A DNA stretch of 64,000 nt, taken from contig CM046871.1 in assembly GCA_025617745.1 (NCBI GenBank), positions 34,652,294 through 34,716,293 on the forward strand, read 5' to 3'. The notes below the pieces were generated by a model. The model had not been told where the DNA came from. It was given only the letters and a program-made list of their open reading frames with translations, and did not search any database. This DNA comes from Heliocidaris erythrogramma. Its lineage: Eukaryota > Echinodermata > Echinoidea > Camarodonta > Echinometridae. A program made the translations under genes and the position numbers. Below, piece by piece: positions 12,180-23,680 of this stretch. The first letter of the stretch is position 1. Every line of letters starts with the position of its first letter.

Positions 12180-14972
12180 TTAGAAACGAAGCATAATTTT
12201 CCTGCAAAATTTTACAAGGTTGGATCGGATTTCTGGTCTTTCACAATTAAAGAGCTGATTCATTTTGAGTGTATTTGGCCGCTCAGTGTCATATTTTTGA
12301 AGATGAAATTTTCTTTCCTTATTAAAAGAAGGACAAATGAATAGATAGTGAAATTCATCACCAATTGATTGCAGGTTGCATAGTGTACAAATTCTCATGT
12401 TTCTTTGACGTTTTTCATATCTTCCCGAGACAACTGGAAGTCGATGGTTTCCACATCGGAATCTATATACAAAAAGTAATTCGATCTTTTTTATTCATAT
12501 TGCTGAGGTAACTTTCTAGGCAAAGATTTTCTTTGAATATTCTATAGTTTACACACTGTGAATTTTCGTTTATCAATATAAACCAATTTTGCAACTGTGA
12601 ATCTTTTATTCGCAGATCTACAGCTTGTTTTACCCACTCTCTGCTAGAGGAACCACAAATGTCATATAAATTTGTCATGCCCAACCTATCAAGAGTTTGC
12701 TTTATCTTTATTAACCAACTTGTCTGATATATACCTTGATCGGAAAGTATCTTTACAATCTCGTAAATCATACCAGACATTTTTGTTTGACTATTGTGAA
12801 CTAATCCATACCAGAAGTTTATCATTCTATTTTCAATATATTTCTCTAATTTGAATCTTCCGAGCTCGCCTAAAACCATGCAGTTCGCTGCTGATTTATT
12901 AACTCTTAGAATCTGCTTGCAAATTTTCATGTGAAAGACTTCTAAATCTCGAATCACATCAAAACCCCATATTTCTGATCCATAGAGGAGTATCGGTAAA
13001 ACAAGTTGATCAAATAATTCAATTTGGATATCCACTGGTAAATCAAGATGATAAATCTTATTCAACATACTGTACATTGCTCTTCTAGCTTGGGTCAGTT
13101 GCTTTTCTTGAGCTTTCCGAAATGTATTATTATAATTGAAGGTAATACCAAGATATACATAGCTGTCTACTACTTTAACAGCCTGGTTATCAAATGTAAA
13201 AGAAACAGCTTTTCTCACTTTACCGCGGGAGAATATAACAATTTTTGTTTTGTCTATATTTATATTTAAATAGTATCATCTGCATAAAGTAATGTGAACA
13301 ACTGCATGTACACATCAATTCCATGGTCTTGTAATAATGCATGAAGCTTCATCTTGGGCAAAACATCTAGACCACCATATCGTTTACTGATAAATTCTTT
13401 GAAATCGTTTATGAACATAGCAAATAGCACAGGTGATAAATTTTCTCCTTGACGCACTCCTATATTACAGTCAAATAAGCTTGATCTTTCACCATCTTGA
13501 TCTTTCACCATCTTTGATAACACACGATTTAGCCTGTGTGTACATGTTATTGATCACTTTGAAACAAATTCAATTTATTTCACTTAAAAGTAGTTTGTTC
13601 CAAAGTGATGTTCTATCAACACTATCAAATGCCTTTCGATAATCAATGAACGCACAGTATACCCTTTCTCTTCCAAAAAGATATAATTCAAGGAACGAAA
13701 TGTAAAGTGAATATATGGTCTAACGTTGAAGGATTATTCCTAAACCCAGCTTGTTCATTTCCAATCTTTTCACAGTCTTCTAAATACAAATTCAACCGAT
13801 GATTTAAAACAGCTGTGAAGAGTTTACCCAGACAACTTAATAAAGTTACACCTCTATAATTGTTTGGATCGTCGAGGTTTCCCTTCTTCTTGTAAATTGG
13901 GCGTATCAACCCAATAGTCCAATCTGTTGGTACAATACCACTTTCAAAACCAGCATTAAATAATTCAAGAATGAATTTCAGCAGAGTGCTTCAAAAATTC
14001 GTTAGGTAGTAAATCTTCACCATGTGCCTTACCGTTCAGATTTTTCAACTGTGTGATTACTTCATCTCTGTCTATTGGTCTATTTAAAACTGCATTGTTT
14101 GATGCTGATTCAATGATTACTTCTCCATTTTTCTCTTTGTGATCTTGATTCAAGTTACTATGTTCACGAAATGCTTCAATCTCAACATTTTCAAGCGATC
14201 CTGTCGACTTACACGAAGAATTGATAAGCTTCCTAGCACGGGGTTGTTTCTTTTTCAAACTTCTTAATTCTTTGTGCAGATTCATATAAAATTCTGATTT
14301 GGCAGTCTTTATCGCTTTTTTTGTACATACGTTTCTTTTCCTCCAGATTTTCAGCAATGCTACTAGCTTTGTTTTTCTTCTGAAGGTTTTCATATACCGA
14401 AGTATTCATTTCTCAGTTTATAACAATTATCATTGAACCAAGGTTTAGATTTCCTCTCCAAATTTGGGCTAAATTTCTGTTTGATTTTATATGATCTGAT
14501 TTGTAAGGCCAAATAAAAAAAATACATGTTTAGCGTCCTGCCTTTTTGGAAAAAATGAAGGAGGAGGAGGCCCTTTTTTTTTTCCAAAATGGCCGACCGA
14601 CCCATTTATCCAAAACAACCGGCCGGGCTATTTTTCCAAGATAGCCGCCATTTTTTTTTTTTAATCACCAGCTTTTACATAGGCTAGATGCAATGGATAG
14701 TGACCAACTTTTCCCGAAAAATATCATGAAATTTACACTTTTGGGGGGTTTTACACCAAAAAAAAAAAAAAAAAAAAAAAAAAGCAGGCGGCCTCCAAAA
14801 AGGAAGCGGGCGGGGACGCTAAACATGTAATTTTTTTTTTTATTTGGCCTAATGACCTTTTGATACCGCTTTTTTCCGCTGCATCAAAATAAACATTTTT
14901 CAGACTATTAATTATATTATCAGTTGACTGTTGTGAGAAATCACTATTTGTTTTATCTTTTATTTCATGCAT
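12180..14972 (-). pseudogene. Decayed non-LTR retrotransposon ORF2 (RT and C-terminal part)
   Basis: Minus-strand fragments follow protein order. 14972-14751 and 14605-14390 hold the RT-proximal part with KPWFNDNC. 14393-13965 is the linker. 13909-13688 is the reverse transcriptase start, with IRPIYKKKGNLDDPNNYRG and NEQAGFR. 13523-13266 has GVRQGENLSP and the catalytic box YADD. 13218-12463 is the thumb, with YLGITF and LPILLYGSEIWG. 12398-12180 has a C-terminal Cys/His-type motif, CTLCN...GDEFHYLF.CP. It is dead: several frameshifts, an apparent deletion just after YADD (the next recognisable text is KTKIVIFSRG, normally a few dozen residues further on), a MITE insertion, and no endonuclease because the 5' part is lost. 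The clade (jockey/CR1-like) is a guess. Confidence 0.85.
14507..14849. mobile_element. Harbinger-like MITE inserted in the LINE
   Basis: TIRs GGCCAAATAAA and TTTATTTGGCC are flanked by TAA on both sides (14504-14506 and 14850-14852). The inverted ends extend through ACATGTTTAGCGTCC. A 3-bp TWA duplication is the hallmark of PIF/Harbinger elements. The element separates two parts of the LINE reading frame, so it is younger than the LINE. Poly-A and poly-T runs occur inside, and there is no coding capacity. Confidence 0.75.
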
Positions 14973-14984
14973 TAATACACCAAC

Positions 14985-15636
14985 GGACCTATGGCAAGCC
15001 CTTTTAACATTTAATCCTATTTCATGATATCAAGAAATTAATTCTCGATATCAAGAATTCGATGTTTTGATATCAACAATTCAATTCTTGATATCAAGAA
15101 TTGAATTTGTGATATCAACAATTTATTTCTTGATATCAAGAATTCGATTTCTTGTGTTCTTGATATCAAGAATTCATTTTGTGTTCTTAACCAATGGCAA
15201 TTCTTGATATCAAAAATTCATTTCTTGATATCAAGAATTGAATTTGTGATATCAAGAAATCGAAATCATTTTGTGTTCTTAACCAATGGCAATTCTTGAT
15301 ATCAAGAAATCGAATTGTTGATATCAAGAATTGAATTGTTGATATAAAAAAAATCGAATTCTTGATATCAAGAATTGAATTCTTGATATCAAGAAATCAT
15401 TTTGTGTTCTTAACCAATGGTATTTCTTGATATCAAGAAAGTTATTTCGTGATATCAAGAAATCGAAATCATTTTGTGTTCTTAACCAATGGCAATTTTG
15501 ATATCAAGAAATTGAATTGTTGATATCAAGAAATTGAATTGTTGATATAAAAAAAATCGAATTCTTGATATCAAGAATTGAATTCTTGATATCATTAAAT
15601 AGGATTAAATGTGAAAAGAGCTTGCCATACGGACCC
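14985..15636. mobile_element. Foldback element filled with GATATC palindromes (family F2)
   Basis: The end text GGACCTATGGCAAGCCCTTT and the reverse complement of 15598-15636 (GTATGGCAAGCTCTTTTCAC) form TIRs of about 40 bp that both run on to AATCCTATTT. The interior is about 25 units of the short palindrome TTCTTGATATCAAGAA and variants, interspersed with five partial copies of GTGTTCTTAACCAATGG. It truncates the 5' side of the LINE next to it. No ORF. Confidence 0.8.
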
Positions 15637-16070
15637 TTCATCTATATATTTGGTAAAGTCTGTAGCAAAACAAGTAGCGCACCCACCAAAACAGATGCGC
15701 GTACGCGTACATATTTGGGTCATCTGGAGGTCATTTGTACCGTACCATGTATTGTATTTACGAATTGGCTTATTGAAAGAGCTAGAGGTATTGGAGGGGA
15801 GTACGAGTGGTTTGAATGCTCGATGCATTTGTAACACATCAAAATGTTACTTTCAAATATTCAATTAGCCGTTGACTGCTAAAGCGTACATTCTCAATTT
15901 AATATTTTTTTAAACCTTTTTTGTATTAAAAAGAGCCAATTTAATTTCAGCAAAACAAGGAGCCCTAAAACTACCAAAAACTGAAACTGCTAAACTAAAA
16001 TTGCTAAAATATTAATTTCAACCTTACTACAATATTCCTTTGTGACCTCACTGGTCCATGTAATGAAGCA
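15637..16070. other. No gene seen
   Basis: Short open frames on both strands overlap at 15565-15868 but show no recognised motif. The first half may be host DNA or an unknown repeat. Confidence 0.4.
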
Positions 16071-16460
16071 TACTAGGTGTTACCAAAAAAAAAAAAAACA
16101 GTAGACAGTTTTGATTCTTACTAACTCAAAAATTATAGCTGGTATCATACCGAGGTTTTTGCATTGTAAAGTTGAAGGATGTAAAATTCATTGGGAGCGA
16201 GTTTCATGACATATCTCTGAATACTTTTTTTAAAACATTGATCTGAATATTTTATTAGATTTCATTTTTGGAAATATCAAGGCCACAAAATATGTGTGCA
16301 TCAGTAATTGATTCAGAACACAACAGTAGCCATTGTGTGTTGCAGCTGTCATTTCTGCCAACCTTTTCTGTCCAATGTCATCAATGATTCGTGACTCAGG
16401 ATTAAAAAGGTGTTCTGGAATTTCAGCTGCAATGCACAGTGGCAATTGTTGTAAACTATC
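16071..16460. repeat. Half copy of TIR element with TACTAGGTGTTA end (family F3)
   Basis: It begins TACTAGGTGTTACC and contains TTGCATTGTAAAGTTGAAGG, CAAGGCCACAAAATATGTGT and CAGAACACAACAG. These appear in the same order in the left arm of 19742-20350. Only one arm is present. Confidence 0.65.
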
Positions 16461-17120
16461 AGTCTGACTTTACGGTGTATAATATTCGAGTTATTAATGA
16501 TCAAGTTTCCACTGTTTTTTTTTTTTTACATCTATCCATTGCCCTTATGGTTACGAATGTAAGCCCTTTCAAATTAAAAGGAAGAACATATGGGCAAACG
16601 GACTGACGGACAACCCGAACAGATAGTTGCCGCCATCAGCACCACCTCGGGTGACGCATCGAGGTATGAAAGCAAGAGTAGCAAGATTGTGAAAAAGACT
16701 TGACTACACTCGAAAATTTTGTTCATCTTGAAGCAAATAATTTCCTTCAAATAAGTACATAATATATTTCAATTCGATTTTAAATTCAAGTTAAGTTTCG
16801 ATGCACTTTAGTTTTACGAAGGATTCGCAACCCGAAAAAGATAGTTGCCGCCATCAGCACCACCTCGGGTGACGGAGGCATGAAAGCTAGAGTAATATGG
16901 CACGAAAAAGAGACATGATAACAAAGCTTTTCGACCTGCACTCATCAGGTTATCATGCAGGTATATATAACAAATTACTCGAAATCAACTATATTATACT
17001 CGATGAACCCTGACGCTACCCGGACGCCGTAATTTCAGAACAATCGCAAAGCTTGGACGAACTCCTTTTGTCTGCACAGAAGGGGTTCGTCCGAAATCGC
17101 GAAAATCAAAACTATTCTCC
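16461..17120. other. Repeat debris
   Basis: This holds two tail pieces of family P (GCCGCCATCAGCACCACCTC at about 16630 and 16850) and a short inverted repeat at 17053-17092 (GGACGAACTCCTT paired with AAGGGGTTCGTCC). No host gene seen. Confidence 0.5.
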
Positions 17121-17657
17121 TTGACAATGGTTTCCTTGACAATGGTTACCCTGAGCATGTTATATCTCGCACCATATAACACGGACCCTGGAGGCACGGG
17201 GCATTTGGCAGGTCCAAATCTGGTGTCAGATTTGGACCTGCCAAATGCCCCGTGTATCTCAAACTACTGGAGGGGTAAGGTATCTGACAAATCCGCCAGT
17301 CAGATCAAACACGCAGTGTCACGTTGCTATTACGCGGTTTCGACACGCATTGTCTTATTTCAGTGCCGGTGCGATGCCAGGTACGTGGGCCGTACTTGTC
17401 AGCGGTTGGCAGATCGCATTAAACAACACGTCCCCTCGACTATTCGGAACCGTACAACCAATCAGCGCACGCAGCCCGTCCGTGCCTGCAAATCTCAAAT
17501 GCACGCTAACAGACCAAAGATAGCCAAATGCGATTCAGCGATTGGTCTCCATTTGCTGAACAATCCAGCTTGCGCACAAAGCTATGCCGACGATCAATTC
17601 TCAATTATGTCCCGGGCCAGAAGGGCAGCGCATTTACGCTTTCTGGAAGCCGTGTAG
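17121..17657 (+). pseudogene. Penelope-like element GIY-YIG endonuclease fragment
   Basis: The 178-residue frame contains FQCRCDARYVGRTCQRLADR from about residue 79 and KQHVP after it. About 50 residues on it has CDSAIGLHLLNNPACAQ and FSIMSRAR.....LRFLEA. This order is that of the C-terminal GIY-YIG endonuclease domain of Penelope-like retroelements, including the GRT variant of the YVG...R core. The reverse transcriptase is absent and the frame stops just after LEA, where family members usually continue for a few dozen residues. It is therefore a 5'- and 3'-truncated remnant. The first about 35 codons run through a perfect hairpin and may not be native. Confidence 0.75.
17195..17254. repeat. 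Perfect 28-bp hairpin at the start of the Penelope fragment
   Basis: The arms 17195-17222 and 17227-17254 are exact reverse complements (CACGGGGCATTTGGCAGGTC at the outer side) separated by the loop GTGT. The right arm is in frame with the endonuclease fragment, so the left arm looks like an inverted copy of it made at insertion. Confidence 0.9.
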
Positions 17658-17659
17658 AT

Positions 17660-18225
17660 TCCGACGCAGGTCACACTGCTTACCGATCAAAAATGGGAGG
17701 TTTGAAAGTAATCCTGAAGAAAGAAATACTGAATGCTCTTGTTGTGATTTTAAGGCTTTTGGAGATGAAATTCATTATAGTTTTGTCTGTCCTTTTTTCA
17801 AGAAAGAAAGGCAGTTATATTTAGAACGACAATTTGCTGCGAGTAAACCTAGCACATAAATCGTTTAAACTAGTATTAAAGAAAAGTGTTTCATAACGGT
17901 AATAATACGATTCTTTTCGATGGATCCAATGGCTGAAAGCCATAGTACTATTTTTGTCAATAAAAGTGTAGTTACTCGTAGTGGTAGACCAAAAAAACCG
18001 CGTGATATTTTAGATTTATAATTATTAACTGTATACTAGACCTTAGTTCATGTTTATTGTGTTTTAACTGGTAAATATGTGTATTCATGTCGATGTATTT
18101 TATTATTCTATCTTACATTGTTTTATATATCTTTCTGTATTGTATTGTAAATATGTTGTGCTCTCATACTCCGGAAAGAGGTGGATAGAGTCAAATAAAA
18201 CTAAACTAAGCTAAAACTAATCTAA
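17660..18225 (+). pseudogene. Non-LTR retrotransposon 3' end
   Basis: The frame 17674-17859 has CSCCDF.AFGDEIHYSFVCP, the same Cys/His-type C-terminal motif as at 12180-12398 (CTLCN...GDEFHYLF.CP). Downstream AT-rich sequence ends in imperfect short repeats (AAACTAAACTAAGCTAAAAC at about 18198-18220), as expected of a LINE 3' tail. It abuts the Penelope fragment directly, so the two are fused by insertion or rearrangement. Confidence 0.7.
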
Positions 18226-19013
18226 AATCAGTCATTTGGCTAGGCGTAATTCGGTGATAGAACATTGATTACATGATTTTATAAATTTTACACATTGAAT
18301 TTTGCCTCTAGTCCGTTAGAAATATAATAGTGAACAGGAATATAGTTATATAGAGCTTCTTTTTACCGGCAGGCCGGGCTTGCCTTCGGGCGGACGTACG
18401 TCGTCTGGTAGGTTTTTCACTACACAAGTACACAGAATTCTTAAGCCAATAGGCATACTAAATTAAATACATGTACAAGCAAAACAGCAGAAACTCTACC
18501 TGTATTATAAAATAATGTGGAAGATAATTACCGCAATATTAGTTCAATATATTAGTGTTCACGTGAATACGTAAAGTGCATACTTGAAAATTCTATGATG
18601 TCTAACGATATCAAAGGGGAAAAAAGGTTTACGGAAGAAAATTTTCAGATAATAAACATTCCAGTTGAAATTGGAAACAACAGAAACTCATTCTTTTTTA
18701 AGTGTGAATTACAGGAAAATAATTTCTGCAATTTTGAATGCAACCCACGAACATCTACGTGGATTAAGTACTCAAAGTTGTTATTTCGTCCTCAGGATCA
18801 TAACTAACTTTTACGTTTGCCACCCTCGAATCGAGGTGTAGTGAATGGGTAAAAAGCACTTCAAAATCATCATATCCTTCACAAAAGTAAACATATGCAA
18901 GTGACTGGAAATGCCAGACTCATTTTCCCCCATAGACGCAGTGTTAGACTAAAGCGTATGGCAATATGCTTTCGTAAATGGGAGTATTCAGTCATAGATC
19001 TCTTAATTATAGC

Positions 19014-19072
<59 letters not shown>

Positions 19073-19530
19073 ACCTTTCTATGCCTGGCTATTTATTTTT
19101 CCTTCTGAACAGCATTATACAGGACAGATATCAAAATTCAACAATTTATTAAATCAAGCCTCCACTATATACCGAATCCCTTTAATTACAAGCTTCTCCA
19201 CGGTTTTACATGCCCTCCCAATAATTTTTGTTGGGTCAGGCATTTTCGTGACTACTTATTTTCCTAGTTAATAACTTAAGGTCTACTTTATCTTTTTACC
19301 ACCCGCAGAATATCAAGTTCGCTGTAGATAAATTAAGTTTATTAATTATATTCATTTTGTAAAGCACATAGAGACACCCCTGTAATGTGTGCTGTATTAA
19401 GCATAATTTATATCATTATCATTAATTCAGGATACAATACATTGTACAGCATTCGCCATTTCCGACAACCTGCCACCCCATAATCGACGCCCCTGCCTGG
19501 TAGGATTTATTTCTTGAATATACTACATGT
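18226..19530. other. No gene seen; TA microsatellite
   Basis: An AT dinucleotide tract spans about 19016-19068. The 18595-18807 frame has no recognised domain or splice signals in phase. Confidence 0.5.
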
Positions 19531-19531
19531 A

Positions 19532-19741
19532 CAGCCCTGGAAAAGTTATTAGACCAAGTTTCTGTAATAAGGGTACTATAATATGCAAACAAAATTATAA
19601 AAATGATTTGTCTTTGTATTTCATTGAATGAATACCAATTCCAGCAAATATACTTTGCTTTTATGATAATTTATTTCCTCCTTACCACAGAAATAACACT
19701 ATCAGTAACCATTCTTGGTCTAATAATTTTTTCCATGGCTG
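19532..19741. mobile_element. Tc1/mariner-type MITE (family T2, copy 1)
   Basis: The ends CAGCCCTGGAAAAGTTATTA and, in complement, CAGCCATGGAAAAAATTATT are both followed by GACCAAG. TA precedes the left end. Length is 210 bp. The same element in opposite orientation is at 23074-23283. The ends resemble those of Tc1-family transposons. There is no transposase. Confidence 0.8.
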
Positions 19742-20350
19742 TGGGTGTTTAAAAAACAGTGGACAATCTTGATCGTTAATTACTCAAAAATTATGCCTCT
19801 TATCAGACTGAGGTTTTTTACATTGTAAAGTTGAGGAATGAAAAAAGTAGTGGGAGCAAGTTTCTGACATTTCTCTGAATAATTTTCTTTAAATATTACT
19901 GTGACTATTTCATGAGATTTTCAGTTTTTCAAAAAATCAAGGCCACAAAATCTGTGTGTATCAGTAATTCAGAACACAACATCTGCAATTGTGTGTTACA
20001 GCTAAATTTCCAGAACACCTTTTTTAAACCAGTGTCATGAATCATTAATGACACTGGACAGCAAAAGTTTTGCAGAAAATGAAAGCTGCAACACACAATG
20101 GCAATTGTTGTATTCTGAACCGATTACTGATACACACAGATTTTGTGGCCTTGATTTTTCAAAAAATGAAAAATCTAGTTAAATATTCAGAGCAATACTG
20201 TAAGAAAAATATACAGAGAAATGTCATAAAATTTGCTCCCACTATATTTTACATCCTTCAACTTTACAATGTGAAAACCTCAGTCTCCTACAAAGTATAT
20301 AGTTATTAACAAATGCAAGTGTCCAAATTTTTTTATTTAACACCTAGTAT
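19742..20350. repeat. Long-arm foldback element (family F3)
   Basis: The two arms are inverted copies: ACATTGTAAAGTTGAGGAAT and AATCAAGGCCACAAAATCTG on the left correspond to complements near 20262 and 20140. The centre near 20035 has TCATTAATGACACTGG. The right end is TAACACCTAGTATA, matching the start of the half copy at 16071. The left end abuts the T2 MITE directly and its terminal bases are altered. Confidence 0.7.
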
Positions 20351-21730
20351 ATAATGTGAAATGTGCTATACAAGGACGGGGATTTGTTTTTTATTACATA
20401 GATATCAATATATATATTCTATATTTTCCCACCCTCACTTCTTCCTTTCGCAAATATGCATTGATAGTAATTTTTGTTCGTTATTCTACATCATTCTTGC
20501 AGTAACGAAAATGTTAAAGGGAGCGACAAGTCACAATATATGGGCGCTTCTACAGTTGGCTGCTCCTTTCTCTGGATCAAAGTTCAAAGCGACTTCAATT
20601 TATCGTGCGCAGCTAATAAAAGTTCGCACATTGGCCCAAATTTGAGTAAACAAGATCGCGTGTTCTTTATTCCAGTATTTGAATCTCATTTGGTCGGTTG
20701 CGTATGGAGGGATTCGAGTTAACGATCGCGCGAGCAATCCGGCAATAACATTCCTTCGGTAGCGCACGATTGGACCTGATTGTATCCGAATTTCCCCGAG
20801 TCAGGCCAACTGGTCAGGCCCGTGGATTACGACTTGCCACTCCCTTTAAGAGGTATTGTCTGCCGTCCGAAAATGGGACAAAGAATAATATCAATATTCT
20901 ATATCAGTACTTACAAATAGTGATATTTCTCATCGCTGAAGAACAGGGAGAGAGTGTGTTCAGCTAAACTACATGTATTTGCTATTCTATACACCTTTGA
21001 TTTCAAAACTATTAAAGGTTGAAGGTGACAGAACAAATAATGACTATGAAGTCATTATCTTGCTCTCTAAATTACAGCGTAGGTTGTCTAATGATCATCG
21101 TTCGGATGTAGATAACAGATAAGCCACAGCTAAATAGATAGCTGCATGAAGATGTACCGGAGAAAGAATGCCTGGGAAAACCATCTTAATATAAACTTGT
21201 TATAGGAAGATACTTGTTAAATAACCAAAGAGTACTCTCACTTGCTCCTCAATGAGTACCTATTAAAATGACCAGTTCAAGACTGGAATGAACAGATCAG
21301 AATTAGCTTTTTCTTTATCTGTTTGGATGCACAAATTAGCTCAAGACTATCAATAATGCATGGTGATACTTGAGGGTCATAATTTGTTTTTCTTGATCTT
21401 TTAAATTTTCGAAAGACTTGAGGGTATAAGCATAACCCTCCAAAAGTTAATTACAATATACATGCACTTTCAAGAATTTGAAATTTTGTTATGTTTTATC
21501 ATCTCCATCCTCCCGAAAAACGCCAACTCCTCCTTCTCTTTCTCCACCTCCTTGTCCTTTTCCTCCTCCTTCTCCTCCTCTACCTTCTTCTCCTCCTTCT
21601 CGTCCAAATTAAAATCAATCACTCGGGGAATAGGCGAATTCGTATAATTAATGCATGGTAAAAATGACCCTGAAATGACCCCTCTTTCTATCAATCAATG
21701 CGCATCTGTTTTGATGGACGCGCTACTTGT
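20351..21730. other. No gene seen
   Basis: Several short open frames (20361-20967) lack recognisable motifs. A CTCCTT-rich tract occupies about 21530-21605 and explains the Glu/Lys-rich antisense frame there. Confidence 0.45.
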
Positions 21731-21734
21731 TTAA

Positions 21735-22159
21735 CCCTTTCGAGACCATTGAATACGTTTTGTGGTTTGCCCAATATTTTTTGATTAAGAGCTCATAAAA
21801 ATATACCAGATACACGAGTAGAAAGAGCAAAAGTTGCTGTACACACTATGTCCATTTTTGTTGCATGACCATATTGCATTTGATGCCAGGAATTTTCTAA
21901 ACGAGAATAAGCTTTGAAATCCTTAAACTGGCAACACATTGAGAGGTTAAAAAGCATTGTTTTTCCATCAAAATTGGCAATTTTTCCAACTTTTTGACAA
22001 ATTTCTAACCATATATCTTGTTCTCACTGACATTACATCTTATTAGAACCATGTAGCACTAAAATTGATCATTTTTCATAAAAGAAAATATTATTGTTGC
22101 CATTTTGAAGAACAAAATGTGATCAATGTAGCCCTTAAATAATTCCTGTCCTGAAAGGG
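21735..22159. mobile_element. TTAA-flanked MITE (family T3, copy 1)
   Basis: The ends CCCTTTC and GAAAGGG are flanked on both sides by TTAA (21731-21734 and 22160-22163). The element shares long stretches with 62884-63302, including AAATATACCAGAT and GAACCATGTAGCACTAAAA. TTAA duplication with CCC-starting ends is the piggyBac or Kolobok pattern. It has no transposase. Confidence 0.75.
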
Positions 22160-22163
22160 TTAA

Positions 22164-23073
22164 CAAGTAAAATAAAAAATCGTAGTGGCGTGCGGATAGT
22201 GGTGCGTGCAAAATGACAGTGTACAAAGGTCGATTGTATTCGGTACAAAATGACCGTTATCTGCACATGCGCAAAATTGAAATTACGAACTGGCTTATAA
22301 TTACTAGACAATGATGTTGTGTTCTAAAGCTAATACTAGTTGTTCAATTTAAAAAGAAAATTTATTTTTAAGCAAATGCTGGTTAGTGGTTGACCTTATC
22401 AAAAATTGAATCTCATGTTCAAAACAAATTTAACATTTTCTAGAGATCAAGATGGAAAAGTAAAAACATTAAATTCTCATCATAAACATCTTCATAAACA
22501 GAGGGTTACCTGACGAAGTACTCGATTAATTGTAAGATTATAATTTTCACAGAGTATATGTTTACGTTCATATTGGAATTATCCTGTCTTAATTTGTTCT
22601 AATTTCGATCCTTTAATTCTGCTCCGAGCCTTTTCACTATCAGATTCATTCTTTTTACAGAAAGAAATAAAATACATTCAAACTTCTTTGCTACCCCATC
22701 TAACGATATCACTCACCGGAAATAAAGAGAATTACACGTTAACAAATGCAGAAGGATGAATATTGAATTTCAAAATAATTATGACATCATAGCTTTTATT
22801 TTCCCCATGAAGTCTATTACTAATGCATCTCAGCAAAGAATTTTCCTAATTCTTGTGAACATAATATGCTGTGATTTTACGGTCCCTTTTAGACAATAGT
22901 ATCTCTACTCAAGGACATTTAAAATAGGAAGAACAAATAGTCTTTTTAATCCATCGTTACTCAAATAACAATAGTTTCATTTTATAAATACCTGCATATT
23001 TAAAGTAGATTTGAAAGAAAGCGATGGATTAAAGTGCACAGACAGGGGCGGGGGATATATATATATATATATA
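22164..23073. other. No gene seen
   Basis: AT-rich sequence with short frames only. A TA microsatellite lies just before the next MITE. Confidence 0.5.
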
Positions 23074-23283
23074 CAGCCATGGAAAAAATCATTAGACCAA
23101 GAATGGTTACTGAAAGTGTTATATTTTTGGTAAGAAGGAAATAAAATATCATTAAAGCAAGCTACAATTGCTGGATTTGTTATTCATTCAATGAAATACA
23201 AAGACAAATCATTTCCATTAGTTTGAATGCATATTATAGTACCTTTATTACAGAAGCTTGGTCTAATATTTTTTTCCAGGACT
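23074..23283. mobile_element. Tc1/mariner-type MITE (family T2, copy 2)
   Basis: The left end is CAGCCATGGAAAAAATCATT and the right end, in complement, AGTCCTGGAAAAAAATATTA. It is flanked by TA-rich sequence, where TA target sites are abundant. It is in opposite orientation to 19532-19741. Confidence 0.8.
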
Positions 23284-23304
23284 ATATATATATATATATA
23301 TAAA

Positions 23305-23340
<36 letters not shown>

Positions 23341-23345
23341 CGGGC
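23284..23345. repeat. Compound TA, TG and CG microsatellite
   Basis: A TATATA tract runs into a TGTGTG tract and then CGCGCG. Further TG-rich repeats occur at about 23466-23520. The Val/Cys-rich frames are repeat artefacts. Confidence 0.9.
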
Positions 23346-23680
23346 TTACATAGATTCAGTTGTGGGGTACAGAGAACAAAAGAGCACAATGATGGCCTTT
23401 ATTCCGTCATGCTTGTGGGGTACAAAATACAATACGAGAAACAATACAGTTCCCCACAAATCAATGTGTGTAAGTGTGTGTGGGGTGTGTGCGTGCGTGG
23501 GTGTGTGTGTGTGTGTGTGAAGAGAGGAAGAAGGAGAACAAAATAGGAGAAACAATGAGGGGGAAGAGATAGAGAATAAAACAGCGTAACACACATAAAC
23601 AAAGGGGGAGAGAGAAGAACAAAAAAGCAACATACATACCATGTTGAGAGAGAGAACATGAACCAAAACAAGATCTATGA

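Noticed and set aside
15020..15600. Regularly spaced short palindromic repeats, superficially CRISPR-like
   Set aside because: The host is eukaryotic, units are not separated by unique spacers of constant length, and the array is bounded by TIRs. It is a foldback element.
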